DNA of 64,000 nt. It comes from Paenibacillus sp. GP183. GTDB taxonomy: Bacteria > Bacillota > Bacilli > Paenibacillales > NBRC-103111. The notes beneath the pieces were generated by a model. The model searched no databases. It saw only the letters and a list, made by a program, of their open reading frames with translations, and was not told where the DNA came from. The position numbers were made by a program, and so were the translations under genes. This document shows positions 25,593 through 33,947 of this stretch, one piece after another. Numbering within the stretch: the stretch's first letter is position 1; each line of letters begins with the position of its first letter. Location of the stretch: assembly GCF_900104695.1 (NCBI RefSeq), contig NZ_FNSW01000001.1, positions 2,976,001-3,040,000 of the forward strand. Reading direction: 5' to 3'.

Positions 25593-26315
25593 TTATATAA
25601 TTTGATTCTTAAAAGTATCCAACTCTTCTGGAGTTCCCAATACATGGACTTTCTCAAAATCTATGATAGATATATATACATCCCCAGCCTTTTGTATAAG
25701 TAGGTTGTAAAGGGGCGCTACATATGCTTCGCCTTTTTCAAGGTTATTTCTTTCCTTATAATATTCAGTATAAAGATTTTCATAAAGTTCACATGAATTA
25801 AAATAATATGCACCCAAAGTACAATTATCCGAAATGGGCTGCTTTTCTCTAACTTCAACAGCTTTTCCGTTTTCCCCCAGTTTTACAAAGCTCCAATGGT
25901 CTCCCTGTGCTCTAAAACAAGGTATAAAACCATCCCCCTGTATTTGGCTGCTTTTCATCTCTCCAACTTCTACATAGGTGTCAATATTATATATCATCAA
26001 TGGCTCGTCTTTGTTCCAATACTTTGAGGCAAACATTGTTGTTGTGGCCTGACCATCAGTCAAATAATCAATCTCAACAATATTAAAATCCCTAATATTC
26101 AAATCAGAACATTTATCTGAAATGAACTGTGAGGCATTGTCTTCTTTTCTAACAATAAAAATATATTTGTTAGCAATATCACAAAATCCACTTAAGCTTA
26201 TCACCGACCATTCAAATAGGGTCTTACCGTGAACTTCGATCATATATTTAGGAATTGTATAACCCGCTTTTCTAAATCTAGACCCAAGTCCTGCCATCGT
26301 TATAACAATATTCAT
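25593..26315 (-). CDS. Nucleotidyltransferase (NTP-transferase family) for an NDP-activated sugar or alcohol
   Basis: 240 residues from the ATG at 26315, which has AGGAG about ten bases upstream. The frame stays open a further 33 codons, but those lack a family match. The nucleotide-binding N-terminus MNIVITMAGLGSRFRKAGY is diagnostic, followed by PKYMIEVHGKTLFEWS and the metal-site region LMIYNIDTYVEVG. The family makes NDP-sugars from NTP and a phosphosugar. With the adjacent HAD phosphatase and APH-like kinase it would form a salvage or activation module (kinase, phosphatase, nucleotidyltransferase) for an unusual residue of the glycan. The substrate is unknown. Confidence 0.82.
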   Translation of the reverse strand: MNIVITMAGLGSRFRKAGYTIPKYMIEVHGKTLFEWSVISLSGFCDIANKYIFIVRKEDNASQFISDKCSDLNIRDFNIVEIDYLTDGQATTTMFASKYWNKDEPLMIYNIDTYVEVGEMKSSQIQGDGFIPCFRAQGDHWSFVKLGENGKAVEVREKQPISDNCTLGAYYFNSCELYENLYTEYYKERNNLEKGEAYVAPLYNLLIQKAGDVYISIIDFEKVHVLGTPEELDTFKNQII

Positions 26316-26498
26316 AGAATTTTCAACTCCTGTCATAAAATTTCTTTGTAAGCGACTAATTACACTGCTGCACCATCTGAGTTGTGAAAGCCCTCGTATC
26401 ATAGATAATTCCAAGGAAAGAAAAAAACGAGTAGTGATAAAGGTTTATTCATGGCGAAATGGGTCGCAACCTCTTCACAATCGTCTCTTGGATACTTT

Positions 26499-26924
26499 TC
26501 AGTTTTTGGAGGATCTGCTTTCTTCAACTACAAAATCCTCTCTTGATTTTTTTAAGATTTCTTCTACTTGATTTAAATCATACTTTAAAAACTCATCAGG
26601 CCGTATGGTTCGATCATCAATATAAAAACCTTGATGACCCGGCCATGGCTTGCCATAGATGATTTCATCATAAGGTATGTCCCACTTGTCAAGCCATGCA
26701 AGTATAACTTTCGCCGTATTTGCGTTGATTAAACCTATGTTTCCGTTATAGGAATTAACATTTCTTGATGTGTTTAAAACAATCTTTGCCCCGTGTGCCT
26801 TATAATACCTGAGTTTTCCCACTATCTTTTCATATGGAACTAAATCTTCGTAATTCTCATCAGCTTGTTTGACTTTACATAACGTTCCATCAATATCAAC
26901 TACCAGAGTTAATTTTTCAAACAT
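26499..26924 (-). CDS. HAD-superfamily phosphatase (capsule biosynthesis type)
   Basis: 141 residues. The catalytic DxD loop is VVDIDGTLCKV (nucleophile Asp about residue 10), followed by a Thr/Ser motif LNTSRNVNSY and a lysine in IYGKPWPGHQ. The acidic motif YIDDRTIRPDEFL completes the HAD set. Similar small HAD proteins occur in capsule and O-antigen loci. It overlaps the kinase gene by eight bases (its start lies within the end of that gene), so the two are translationally coupled and probably act in one pathway. Confidence 0.85.
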   Translation of the reverse strand: MFEKLTLVVDIDGTLCKVKQADENYEDLVPYEKIVGKLRYYKAHGAKIVLNTSRNVNSYNGNIGLINANTAKVILAWLDKWDIPYDEIIYGKPWPGHQGFYIDDRTIRPDEFLKYDLNQVEEILKKSREDFVVEESRSSKN

Positions 26925-28386
26925 ACGTTTCCACCTCGTTCAATATATTAATCGCATTAAGCAGAAAACCAAATACCTTTTTCGGATTATCCATGTGAAG
27001 AGGCAGCATCGACAAAAAAAGTGAAGTCTCAAAAACCCTGACAACAGCATAATTAAATCCATTGTCAGCAAGGTGTTTTTTTAAAATTCTGACATATTCC
27101 GAATTATCAAAATCAATTGTAAGCTTAAATCTAAAATCATCTCCGAGAGTGATGTTATACAATCCGCTATTAAAAAAGTCATATAATCCGCATACAGAAT
27201 GTGATAATTTAGCAATATCGTAATAAGGATTAGTCCATAAATCTTCCTCTTCTAGTGCCCCTTTGGGATCAATTAATCTAAGCAAAGCTGTCTCATTATC
27301 ATATAGCATGTTAGAGAAACAAAGGTCACCGTGACCGATAACAGCTACATGCTCAAACTTATATTTTTTTACTACTAGATCATAAAGCCCTTTATATTTA
27401 TCCAATATTTCATCAATCGAGTTAAATGATGTGCCAGATGAAACGAAATTATCAAAATTCTTATACAGTTTATGAGCTTTCAATTGTTCCAATCTATCAT
27501 CTAACTTATCAATATAAAGTGAATTCGCTTTCTTGTTATAATCCCCATGAAGGACTTCCTTTTGGTTCCTGTTTTTTACAAAATAGAATACTTTTTTCAA
27601 AAAACGGTCAAAGGCATCAACACCTACCGAACCGTGAATCCACTTAATGGCCATATCGGACATATTGTAGCGTTCCATCGTATAGCTCGCTGTAGTGTCT
27701 GTCTCGTTATAATTGTATGGAAGTACGAACCACATCTTCATATTCTCAGGCAGTAGATGATAAAAATGATATTCGCTTGAAATTTTAGCTTTCATAGTTG
27801 ACGATTTAACTACCGTAATTTCATCGCCTTGAAGCGAGTTGAAAAATCTGGCATCAAAACTACCAGAAATAAAGTGCATAAAATTAGAATATATTGAAAT
27901 GTCCAACATAGATTTGGAGTTTATCTCTAAATATTCAATAGACTCTGGAAACTGATCAGTAGAAAGTACAGAGATCGCAAAATTTAAATACTTAATATAT
28001 TCCTTTGTATTAATGAACATAAAGATGGAATTGCTTTGATTATTTACGATTATATTTTGCTTAATAAATTTGGCTTTCTTTATTAGAATTTCGAATTCAT
28101 CAATATCATGGATAACACACTTCGAAAATACATGTATGATAGTTGAGTTTACTGGAAGGATTTCTATCTGGGAGATTAGCTCGTATAGTTCGCTGACTTC
28201 ATTAATCTCTTTAACCTTTTCCGCAAAAATATCATTTTTTAGAGAATCTAAAAATCTTATTTTTAAGCTCTTCCCTTTAAATATGACCTCATCAAAACGC
28301 TTATTGCCAATTATATTCGTTATATTTGTTTTTGGTCTAACCGTGTTATCGTAAATACAAACCAAATTATTTTCCATAGCCAACAC
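26917..28386 (-). CDS. Phosphotransferase-like protein with APH-type kinase C-terminal domain
   Basis: 489 residues. The C-terminal half has the aminoglycoside-phosphotransferase-like catalytic loop VIGHGDLCFSNMLYDN (His-Gly-Asp...Asn) and the metal-binding IDPKGALEEEDLWTNPYYDI. The N-terminal half (about 1-230) is an uncharacterised domain I cannot place; it may be a second enzymatic or regulatory domain. The APH fold phosphorylates small molecules; here, beside a HAD phosphatase and a nucleotidyltransferase, it is probably a sugar or sugar-alcohol kinase feeding the glycan. It overlaps the HAD gene, and the following flippase-like gene ends 20 bases inside it. Confidence 0.7.
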   Translation of the reverse strand: MLAMENNLVCIYDNTVRPKTNITNIIGNKRFDEVIFKGKSLKIRFLDSLKNDIFAEKVKEINEVSELYELISQIEILPVNSTIIHVFSKCVIHDIDEFEILIKKAKFIKQNIIVNNQSNSIFMFINTKEYIKYLNFAISVLSTDQFPESIEYLEINSKSMLDISIYSNFMHFISGSFDARFFNSLQGDEITVVKSSTMKAKISSEYHFYHLLPENMKMWFVLPYNYNETDTTASYTMERYNMSDMAIKWIHGSVGVDAFDRFLKKVFYFVKNRNQKEVLHGDYNKKANSLYIDKLDDRLEQLKAHKLYKNFDNFVSSGTSFNSIDEILDKYKGLYDLVVKKYKFEHVAVIGHGDLCFSNMLYDNETALLRLIDPKGALEEEDLWTNPYYDIAKLSHSVCGLYDFFNSGLYNITLGDDFRFKLTIDFDNSEYVRILKKHLADNGFNYAVVRVFETSLFLSMLPLHMDNPKKVFGFLLNAINILNEVETYV

Positions 28387-29242
28387 TTCCTTTTTTCAAA
28401 AACAAAATCGAGTATATAACCAGTATAATTAACCCAAATATTATTGCACCGATCAAAGTATACATAGTAAGATAATCATTTCCAGTTATAAAGAGAGCAC
28501 TATTTAAATAGTCTACCAGGTTGTTGGCACCGAATTGTAATCCCAATCCCTTACCTAAAGTAAATAACATCAAAAACTCAATTACCCAAGCCAATACCGA
28601 AAATAATATAATAGCTGAAGTCCGACCTTTTAAGAGTCTTTTCTCATGATCATAGATCATTTTGCATCGTTCAAGTAACTCTAATGTTTTGATGGCATGT
28701 TTCGAAGATTTATTAAGTATTATATACTCGTTAAGATATTGATATGTTGGAGAAAAAATAAGATATGCAAATGTAATAAGAATAATGAAGAACAGTAGTA
28801 AAATTGATGAAAGTGATAACGAATGATGCATTAGGTCAAATGGAATGATGATAAGAAGCAGTATACAAGTGTCGAAATACCTATCGGTTAATACACTCAA
28901 AAAACCTGTTTTGTAACTGTTGGCATCCTTTCCGAACGTATATATTCTAAATATTTCACCCAATTTTAGTGGCAACAGAATATTTACAAACGTAGTTTTT
29001 ATATATAACTTGACAAAACGCTTAATTTCAATTCTTGATTCAAACAAAATAAGGTAAAAACGGGAACACTTAAAAATGTGAGCCACCATAAACAATAACG
29101 CAGCAGAAAAAAATAACAGCATAACATTTGATGAAAAGGTTATATGAAGCATCTCAATATTTAGTATAGTTCTAAGTAGAAGAAACAAATATAAAGCAAT
29201 AAAAAAAGAGTTTAGGACAGTATAATGACGTTTATTTATCAT
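28367..29242 (-). CDS. Membrane protein of the lysylphosphatidylglycerol-synthetase TM/UPF0104 (AglD-like) family
   Basis: 291 residues from the ATG at 29242, chosen because GGGAAG lies about 11 bases upstream and the preceding GT2 gene ends at 29232; ATGs at 29251, 29260 and 29356 are in frame too. The protein has about eight helices, and LLPLKLGEIFRIY near residue 90 is the family motif (a GE-containing turn between helices). Such proteins translocate or modify lipid-linked saccharides or lipids. The overlap with the GT2 gene suggests coupled translation. It is probably part of the lipid-linked sugar system. Confidence 0.7.
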   Translation of the reverse strand: MINKRHYTVLNSFFIALYLFLLLRTILNIEMLHITFSSNVMLLFFSAALLFMVAHIFKCSRFYLILFESRIEIKRFVKLYIKTTFVNILLPLKLGEIFRIYTFGKDANSYKTGFLSVLTDRYFDTCILLLIIIPFDLMHHSLSLSSILLLFFIILITFAYLIFSPTYQYLNEYIILNKSSKHAIKTLELLERCKMIYDHEKRLLKGRTSAIILFSVLAWVIEFLMLFTLGKGLGLQFGANNLVDYLNSALFITGNDYLTMYTLIGAIIFGLIILVIYSILFLKKGSVGYGK

Positions 29243-30041
29243 ATGTAACATTCTTCCCATTAATAATTTGTGCTGTGTAACACTCTCTCGGCTGATCACG
29301 AAGTTCAGAAGTAATGAACTTTCCCCTTTGAAGAAAATAGTTAGCAAGAAAACCAAGGACTCTAGTGGCCTGACTGAACAGCTTTACATTAGAGATCTGA
29401 TCATCCTCTTTCCAAGTTATGGGGAAAAACATGATTTTCTGTTTGTAAAAATTTGAAGCTAGAATCATACAGTAATTAAAAATCAGATTGTCCGGGAATT
29501 TTTTGTAGAACTCATGTTTTAGCATATTAACATTATAGATATTGAGTCCGGATCCTAAATCATAAATTTGTTTAGCTACCACCAATGAAAAAAGAAAATT
29601 ATATACCCTGTTGCCAAAAGTTCTAAAACTGGAATATCCTTTCAGCCGGGACCCTTTTTGAAACCGCGCTCCTAGACAACAATCATATTCTCTATGATCT
29701 CCATTTCGAAGCACCTGTAACATATCATTGATATCACCTTGGTCGTCACCATGAAGTACGATGACAAAATCAAATCCATTCTTTATTGCATATGAAAAGG
29801 CAACTTTGTGAGAACCGCCTAATCCATAATTTTCGTCATTTCTTAACAGGTTCAACTTGATTTCAGGATGTTCTACAATAAATTGAGACACAACCAGTTC
29901 TGTGTTATCTTTGCTACGATTGTTAACTACAATGACTTCTTCTATATACTCAAGAACATCTGAAATCAACGAATTTAATACCCTATAAATCTGCTTTTCA
30001 CAGTTGTATCCTGGGATAAACAGTAATATCTTTTCTTTCAT
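29232..30041 (-). CDS. Glycosyltransferase family 2, DPM1/GtrB-like
   Basis: 269 residues. N-terminal KILLFIPGYNCEKQIYRVLN and VVNNRSKDNTELV are GT-A strands; the metal site is VIVLHGDDQGDINDM, and LGARFQKGSRLKGYSSFRTFGNRVYNFL is the polyprenyl-phosphate-binding part seen in dolichol-phosphate-mannose-like enzymes. It lacks the two C-terminal helices of classical GtrB, so it is a soluble or peripheral form. It would load a sugar onto undecaprenyl phosphate in the cytoplasm. Neighbours are a GtrA-like protein (30102) and a UPF0104-like membrane protein overlapping its 3' end. Confidence 0.82.
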   Translation of the reverse strand: MKEKILLFIPGYNCEKQIYRVLNSLISDVLEYIEEVIVVNNRSKDNTELVVSQFIVEHPEIKLNLLRNDENYGLGGSHKVAFSYAIKNGFDFVIVLHGDDQGDINDMLQVLRNGDHREYDCCLGARFQKGSRLKGYSSFRTFGNRVYNFLFSLVVAKQIYDLGSGLNIYNVNMLKHEFYKKFPDNLIFNYCMILASNFYKQKIMFFPITWKEDDQISNVKLFSQATRVLGFLANYFLQRGKFITSELRDQPRECYTAQIINGKNVTYDK

Positions 30042-30101
30042 TAGGTCCTCCCTTCGTCTGTATGCTCATTGAAATGATTTAAAAATTCCTCTCTAAACAG
30101 A

Positions 30102-30533
30102 TCAAACTTTTTCAATCAACATCTTCATCACAAGAAAATTCATCAGCATACTTATAGGCGTAATCATGAATTTAACTATGATCTTTAGATTATTTAAAAT
30201 CACACCTATTTCTATCAGATTTGACTTAGTAACAATATCATAGATCCATTGACCGAACCATGAGACAAGAATAAGTAGTATTAATTGATATAAGAAATAA
30301 ATTAAATATTTATACACTGTCTTGATGGAGCTTTTCTTTTCGTCAAACGTCTTTTTGGTTGACACCCAAAAAACATAGGTTATCGCTGGTATAGGGCTGA
30401 TCATGTTTGCGTGAAAAATACTTAATCCAAACAATGTCGTTATGACGATAAATCCCGATATATCTATTAACCAGCCTATACCCGAGATGATAATAAATGA
30501 AAAAAACTGTCTGTAATAATTTGACAAAAGCAT
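30102..30533 (-). CDS. GtrA-family membrane protein (putative Und-P-sugar flippase)
   Basis: 143 residues from the ATG at 30533, which has AAAAGG at 30539-30544; a TTG start at 30563 is less likely. Four membrane helices are evident, and FFSFIIISGIGWLIDISGFIV is the N-terminal GtrA signature. GtrA proteins are thought to flip undecaprenyl-phosphate-linked sugars across the membrane for transfer by a GT-C enzyme. With the GT2 at 29232 and the polytopic protein at 23952, this completes the usual three components, though the components are several genes apart. Confidence 0.8.
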   Translation of the reverse strand: MLLSNYYRQFFSFIIISGIGWLIDISGFIVITTLFGLSIFHANMISPIPAITYVFWVSTKKTFDEKKSSIKTVYKYLIYFLYQLILLILVSWFGQWIYDIVTKSNLIEIGVILNNLKIIVKFMITPISMLMNFLVMKMLIEKV

Positions 30534-30952
30534 CTGCATCCTTTTTATTACAAGAATCAACAATCTTCTACATGTTATAACAATTTAGCAGCGTTTGTCC
30601 ATAATAAATGTCATGGCATATAGATATACAATTGACGCGAAAACTGAAAGCGTACATGAGTAATGCACTTGATATAGGTTGATGTAAAATTGGTGTAAAA
30701 TATCATGGGTAGAGATGCGGAGCCCTCTTTCCATCGGAATTAGGGGCTCTGCTGTATTGAAATTAGGGGTGTAATATATTTTATATAAACTCCTAAACCG
30801 AGTTACTATATTCATAGATCAGAATAGTCGGGTGAACACATAGCGATTACCCAGTTCGAATTGCAGTGGAACGAAGACCTTCTTCAGCCCTTTCTTACAC
30901 TCACGAAACACCAGATGAACGTTCGAATCCGATCCGCGAACTCATTATTAAA
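30534..30952. other. Intergenic gap with a short 3' gene remnant (30829 to about 30950)
   Basis: The minus strand holds an open 40-codon tail ending at TGA 30829 (GSDSNVHLVFRECKKGLK, then VFVPLQFELGNRYVFTRLF). It has no start and is clearly less AT-rich than its surroundings, so it is likely the tail of a lost gene. A stem GCGGAGCCC/GGGCTCTGC lies at about 30716-30753 with no T-run. Otherwise no gene is seen. Confidence 0.4.
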
Positions 30953-32494
30953 CTATTTGATTTCAACTTGATATTCGACAGGTGCATATTGAAAAGTTTT
31001 ATCCTTTGATATGATAATTAGACTAAATTTACCTGAATTAATCAATTCTGGGACATTTACATTAAAAACGAATCCGCTTTTCAGAAGTTCAGGGTTATTA
31101 AAGAAAGTTGATACACCTGTATGTGGTATGTTGTAAATACTTGGATAGTAGTTATCACCAACTTTCAAATAAATATCACCTGCTGTTGTATTTAAATTTG
31201 AATCCAATGCCCAACCTCTTAAATTAACAACTTTCTTTGAATTATCTATAACAATTTTAGTCTGCTGCTGCTCAACTGGTTTGTTATTACTGTAGTCCAA
31301 CCACAACAGTGGTTTATTATTTACTATTGGTAAATCTTTATAAACTTTATAATTTGTATAGTTTTCAGTTGTATTCTGCAAAACTTGCATAGTATGATCA
31401 AGCATTCTTTCAGCATTTTCATAAATGACAATATCAGGATTTACTAGACTAATGAAGCTTTCAATTTTGTCAATATTATCTGTATGAATAAAGGTCAATT
31501 CAGAAAAAGACTCTGCCAAATCCGGTATAAGAAACCCATAAAAATAACTATCACCTAGAATTAGAGCTTTAGGCAATTTTTTATTTTTGTTTTCAAATCT
31601 ATAGGATAAATTACTATATGTTAGATTAAGATCATCAAATATACCTTCGATTTTAGTAACGTTGCTGGTTTTCTTAAACTTAAAAGAATAGTCAGATTCT
31701 GTAAATGACACTGCATTATAAATCTTCGTTTCTCTGTCATACCTTGAAATATCAAAGTCCTCCCATGTTAATAAATTAACATTAGGAAGATAATTTTTTA
31801 CTTTCTTCATAAGTTCTTGATAACCAATAAATGCACCATAATTATTCCAATGACCATTATCATATCTGGGTGAATATACAGTTGCTTCAGGTTTGGCATT
31901 TATTAACGCATTTTTAGGTGTGAAAAAATCTATTGTTGTATTTTGGGTGATGTATTTTTCAAGAATATCAGTTCTTGAAATATCCCCTATTTTCAAAATT
32001 GAATCTGGATAATGTTCTGGATATATTGTTTTCTTATCCAAATTAATCATAGTAATGAAAGGGATGTGTTTATCACCCAAATACTTATTAATTCGATCTA
32101 ACGCATTTGTCCATTGATTTAGCTGAGAGTTTGATGGTAGATTCAAATGTTGATAGTCTTTAATAATATCTGGAGTAACGTAATATAGCCATTGATCCTT
32201 ACCAATCAACGTATCGCTTTTTGTCAATTTTCCAAATAATTTGTATTGAATTATTGTATTCCATTTAACAAAATTATCTCTAAAACCTAAGTTATCATTA
32301 AACCAACTTTCAAATTCTTTATTGAAGTGGGTATTTAGTTTGTTACTAACAGTAAAATTAGGAAATCCTGATAAAACTCTATTTTCAGCAATTGATACTT
32401 TTCCTGTAGTTTTATTGATAAATATAAGAGGTGTTGAAATTAATAAAGCAAATAGTATGACCATAATAATGTTAAAAACTCTATGTGCTTTCAT
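30953..32494 (-). CDS. AlgJ/AlgX-like SGNH-type O-acetyltransferase
   Basis: 513 residues with one N-terminal helix (VFNIIMVILFALLISTPLIF). The extracytoplasmic body has the AlgX/AlgJ signature: SWFNDNLGFRDNFVKWN, LIGKDQWLYYV, the catalytic DNGHWNNYGA (Asp-His) region near residue 215 and LILGDSYFYGF with the nucleophilic serine near residue 315. The C-terminal 100 residues form an added beta-rich domain. In AlgI/AlgJ systems the MBOAT moves an acetyl group across the membrane and this protein adds it to the polysaccharide. It lies 15 bases downstream of the MBOAT gene and is surely cotranscribed. Confidence 0.88.
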   Translation of the reverse strand: MKAHRVFNIIMVILFALLISTPLIFINKTTGKVSIAENRVLSGFPNFTVSNKLNTHFNKEFESWFNDNLGFRDNFVKWNTIIQYKLFGKLTKSDTLIGKDQWLYYVTPDIIKDYQHLNLPSNSQLNQWTNALDRINKYLGDKHIPFITMINLDKKTIYPEHYPDSILKIGDISRTDILEKYITQNTTIDFFTPKNALINAKPEATVYSPRYDNGHWNNYGAFIGYQELMKKVKNYLPNVNLLTWEDFDISRYDRETKIYNAVSFTESDYSFKFKKTSNVTKIEGIFDDLNLTYSNLSYRFENKNKKLPKALILGDSYFYGFLIPDLAESFSELTFIHTDNIDKIESFISLVNPDIVIYENAERMLDHTMQVLQNTTENYTNYKVYKDLPIVNNKPLLWLDYSNNKPVEQQQTKIVIDNSKKVVNLRGWALDSNLNTTAGDIYLKVGDNYYPSIYNIPHTGVSTFFNNPELLKSGFVFNVNVPELINSGKFSLIIISKDKTFQYAPVEYQVEIK

Positions 32495-32509
32495 TATAAG
32501 CTCCTCTTC

Positions 32510-33928
32510 TTAAAACCTAAAGTAAATAAATGGATTGTAGGTTGAAGTTGCGAGAAAAATAATACTAATTATTAATACAACAACTACATAAATATTCTGA
32601 GCAAATATACTAAAATTACTGTGTTCTTCATAAGTCCCGACAATACTAGATATATATTTAGATATGGGTAAAGAACTAACACTCGCAATTATCAACATAA
32701 CAATTGTCATAGTATCTAGATAATACCAAATACTAAAACCAACATTTTTAGCCTTTATAATATTGAACATTATTCCTAAGTAATCAATGGCATAATTTAA
32801 ATCAGGTGAACGAAAAAGGACCCAGCCTATTATGATAATAATTGTGGTATACAACCAAGAAACAAACTTTGGGACATTAATTTTTGTATTACGCTTTTTC
32901 ATCAATCGTTCAATAATTAAAAATAAGCCATGCCATAATCCCCAAATAACAAAGTTCCAAGCAGCACCGTGCCATAATCCTGTAACAATAAATACAATAA
33001 GCAAATTTACATATACGTTTCCTGCTCTATTTCCTCCTAAAGGAATATAAAGATAATCTCTGAACCATGATGACAATGAAATATGCCACCTTCTCCAAAA
33101 TTCTGTTATTGTCTTTGATATATACGGGTAATCGAAATTTTCTTTGAAATCAAAACCGAACATTTTCGCTAATCCTATTGCCATATCGGAGTACCCAGAG
33201 AAATCAAAGTAAATTTGAAAAGTATAACAGATTGCACCGATCCAAGCTATCGCAATAGTATTTTCATCAGCAGGTAATCCAAAAATATTGTTAGCAACTG
33301 CACCAAGAGTGTTAGCGATAATCAATTTTTTACCAAGTCCCATTATAAAACGCCTTATTCCATAGGCAAATTTATCTACAGTACTTTTTCTTGAATCAAT
33401 TTGCTCATGAATATCAACATATCTCACAATCGGTCCAGCAATAAGCTGTGGAAAGAATGCTTTAAACAAAGCAAATTTAAAGAAATTCTTCTGGACATCT
33501 ACTCGTTTCAAGTAAATGTCAATTAAGTATGATAATCCTTGAAAAGTAAAGAATGAAATTCCTATAGGTAAAATTACATGATGTAATGAAAAATTGAATC
33601 CAGTAACTTTGTTTACACTATTAATAAAAAAATCGAAATACTTGAAATAAAAAAGAAGACTGCAATTTGCAACTAAACCGATTAGTAAGATAATTTTAGT
33701 CACATAAAGTTCAAATTTTTGTTGGGTAAAACTCATAATAATACCAATTAAGTAATTAATTGTCATCGATAAAACAATAACAAATACAAACTTAGGCTCA
33801 CCCCAAGCATAGAACAAAAGGCTAACAATTAGCAGAAAAGCGTTTCTATACTCAATTTTAAGAAGGTAATAAATGAGTAACACTAGAGGAAGAAAACAAA
33901 ATAAGAAGATTGAAGAACTAAATACCAT
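32510..33928 (-). CDS. MBOAT-family O-acyltransferase (AlgI/DltB-like)
   Basis: 472 residues, about eleven helices. The MBOAT catalytic histidine lies in VTGLWHGAAWNFVIWGLWHG (about residues 300-320), and QLIAGPIVRY and PYISKTITEFWRRWHISLSSW are typical AlgI-type blocks. The enzyme passes acetyl groups across the membrane. It pairs with the AlgJ-like gene downstream (15 bases apart), so the glycan made here is very probably O-acetylated on the outside. It is the sole MBOAT in the window, and its AT-rich composition matches the rest of the glycan operon. Confidence 0.92.
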   Translation of the reverse strand: MVFSSSIFLFCFLPLVLLIYYLLKIEYRNAFLLIVSLLFYAWGEPKFVFVIVLSMTINYLIGIIMSFTQQKFELYVTKIILLIGLVANCSLLFYFKYFDFFINSVNKVTGFNFSLHHVILPIGISFFTFQGLSYLIDIYLKRVDVQKNFFKFALFKAFFPQLIAGPIVRYVDIHEQIDSRKSTVDKFAYGIRRFIMGLGKKLIIANTLGAVANNIFGLPADENTIAIAWIGAICYTFQIYFDFSGYSDMAIGLAKMFGFDFKENFDYPYISKTITEFWRRWHISLSSWFRDYLYIPLGGNRAGNVYVNLLIVFIVTGLWHGAAWNFVIWGLWHGLFLIIERLMKKRNTKINVPKFVSWLYTTIIIIIGWVLFRSPDLNYAIDYLGIMFNIIKAKNVGFSIWYYLDTMTIVMLIIASVSSLPISKYISSIVGTYEEHSNFSIFAQNIYVVVVLIISIIFLATSTYNPFIYFRF

Positions 33929-33947
33929 TTATGTAACCTCTTTTATA

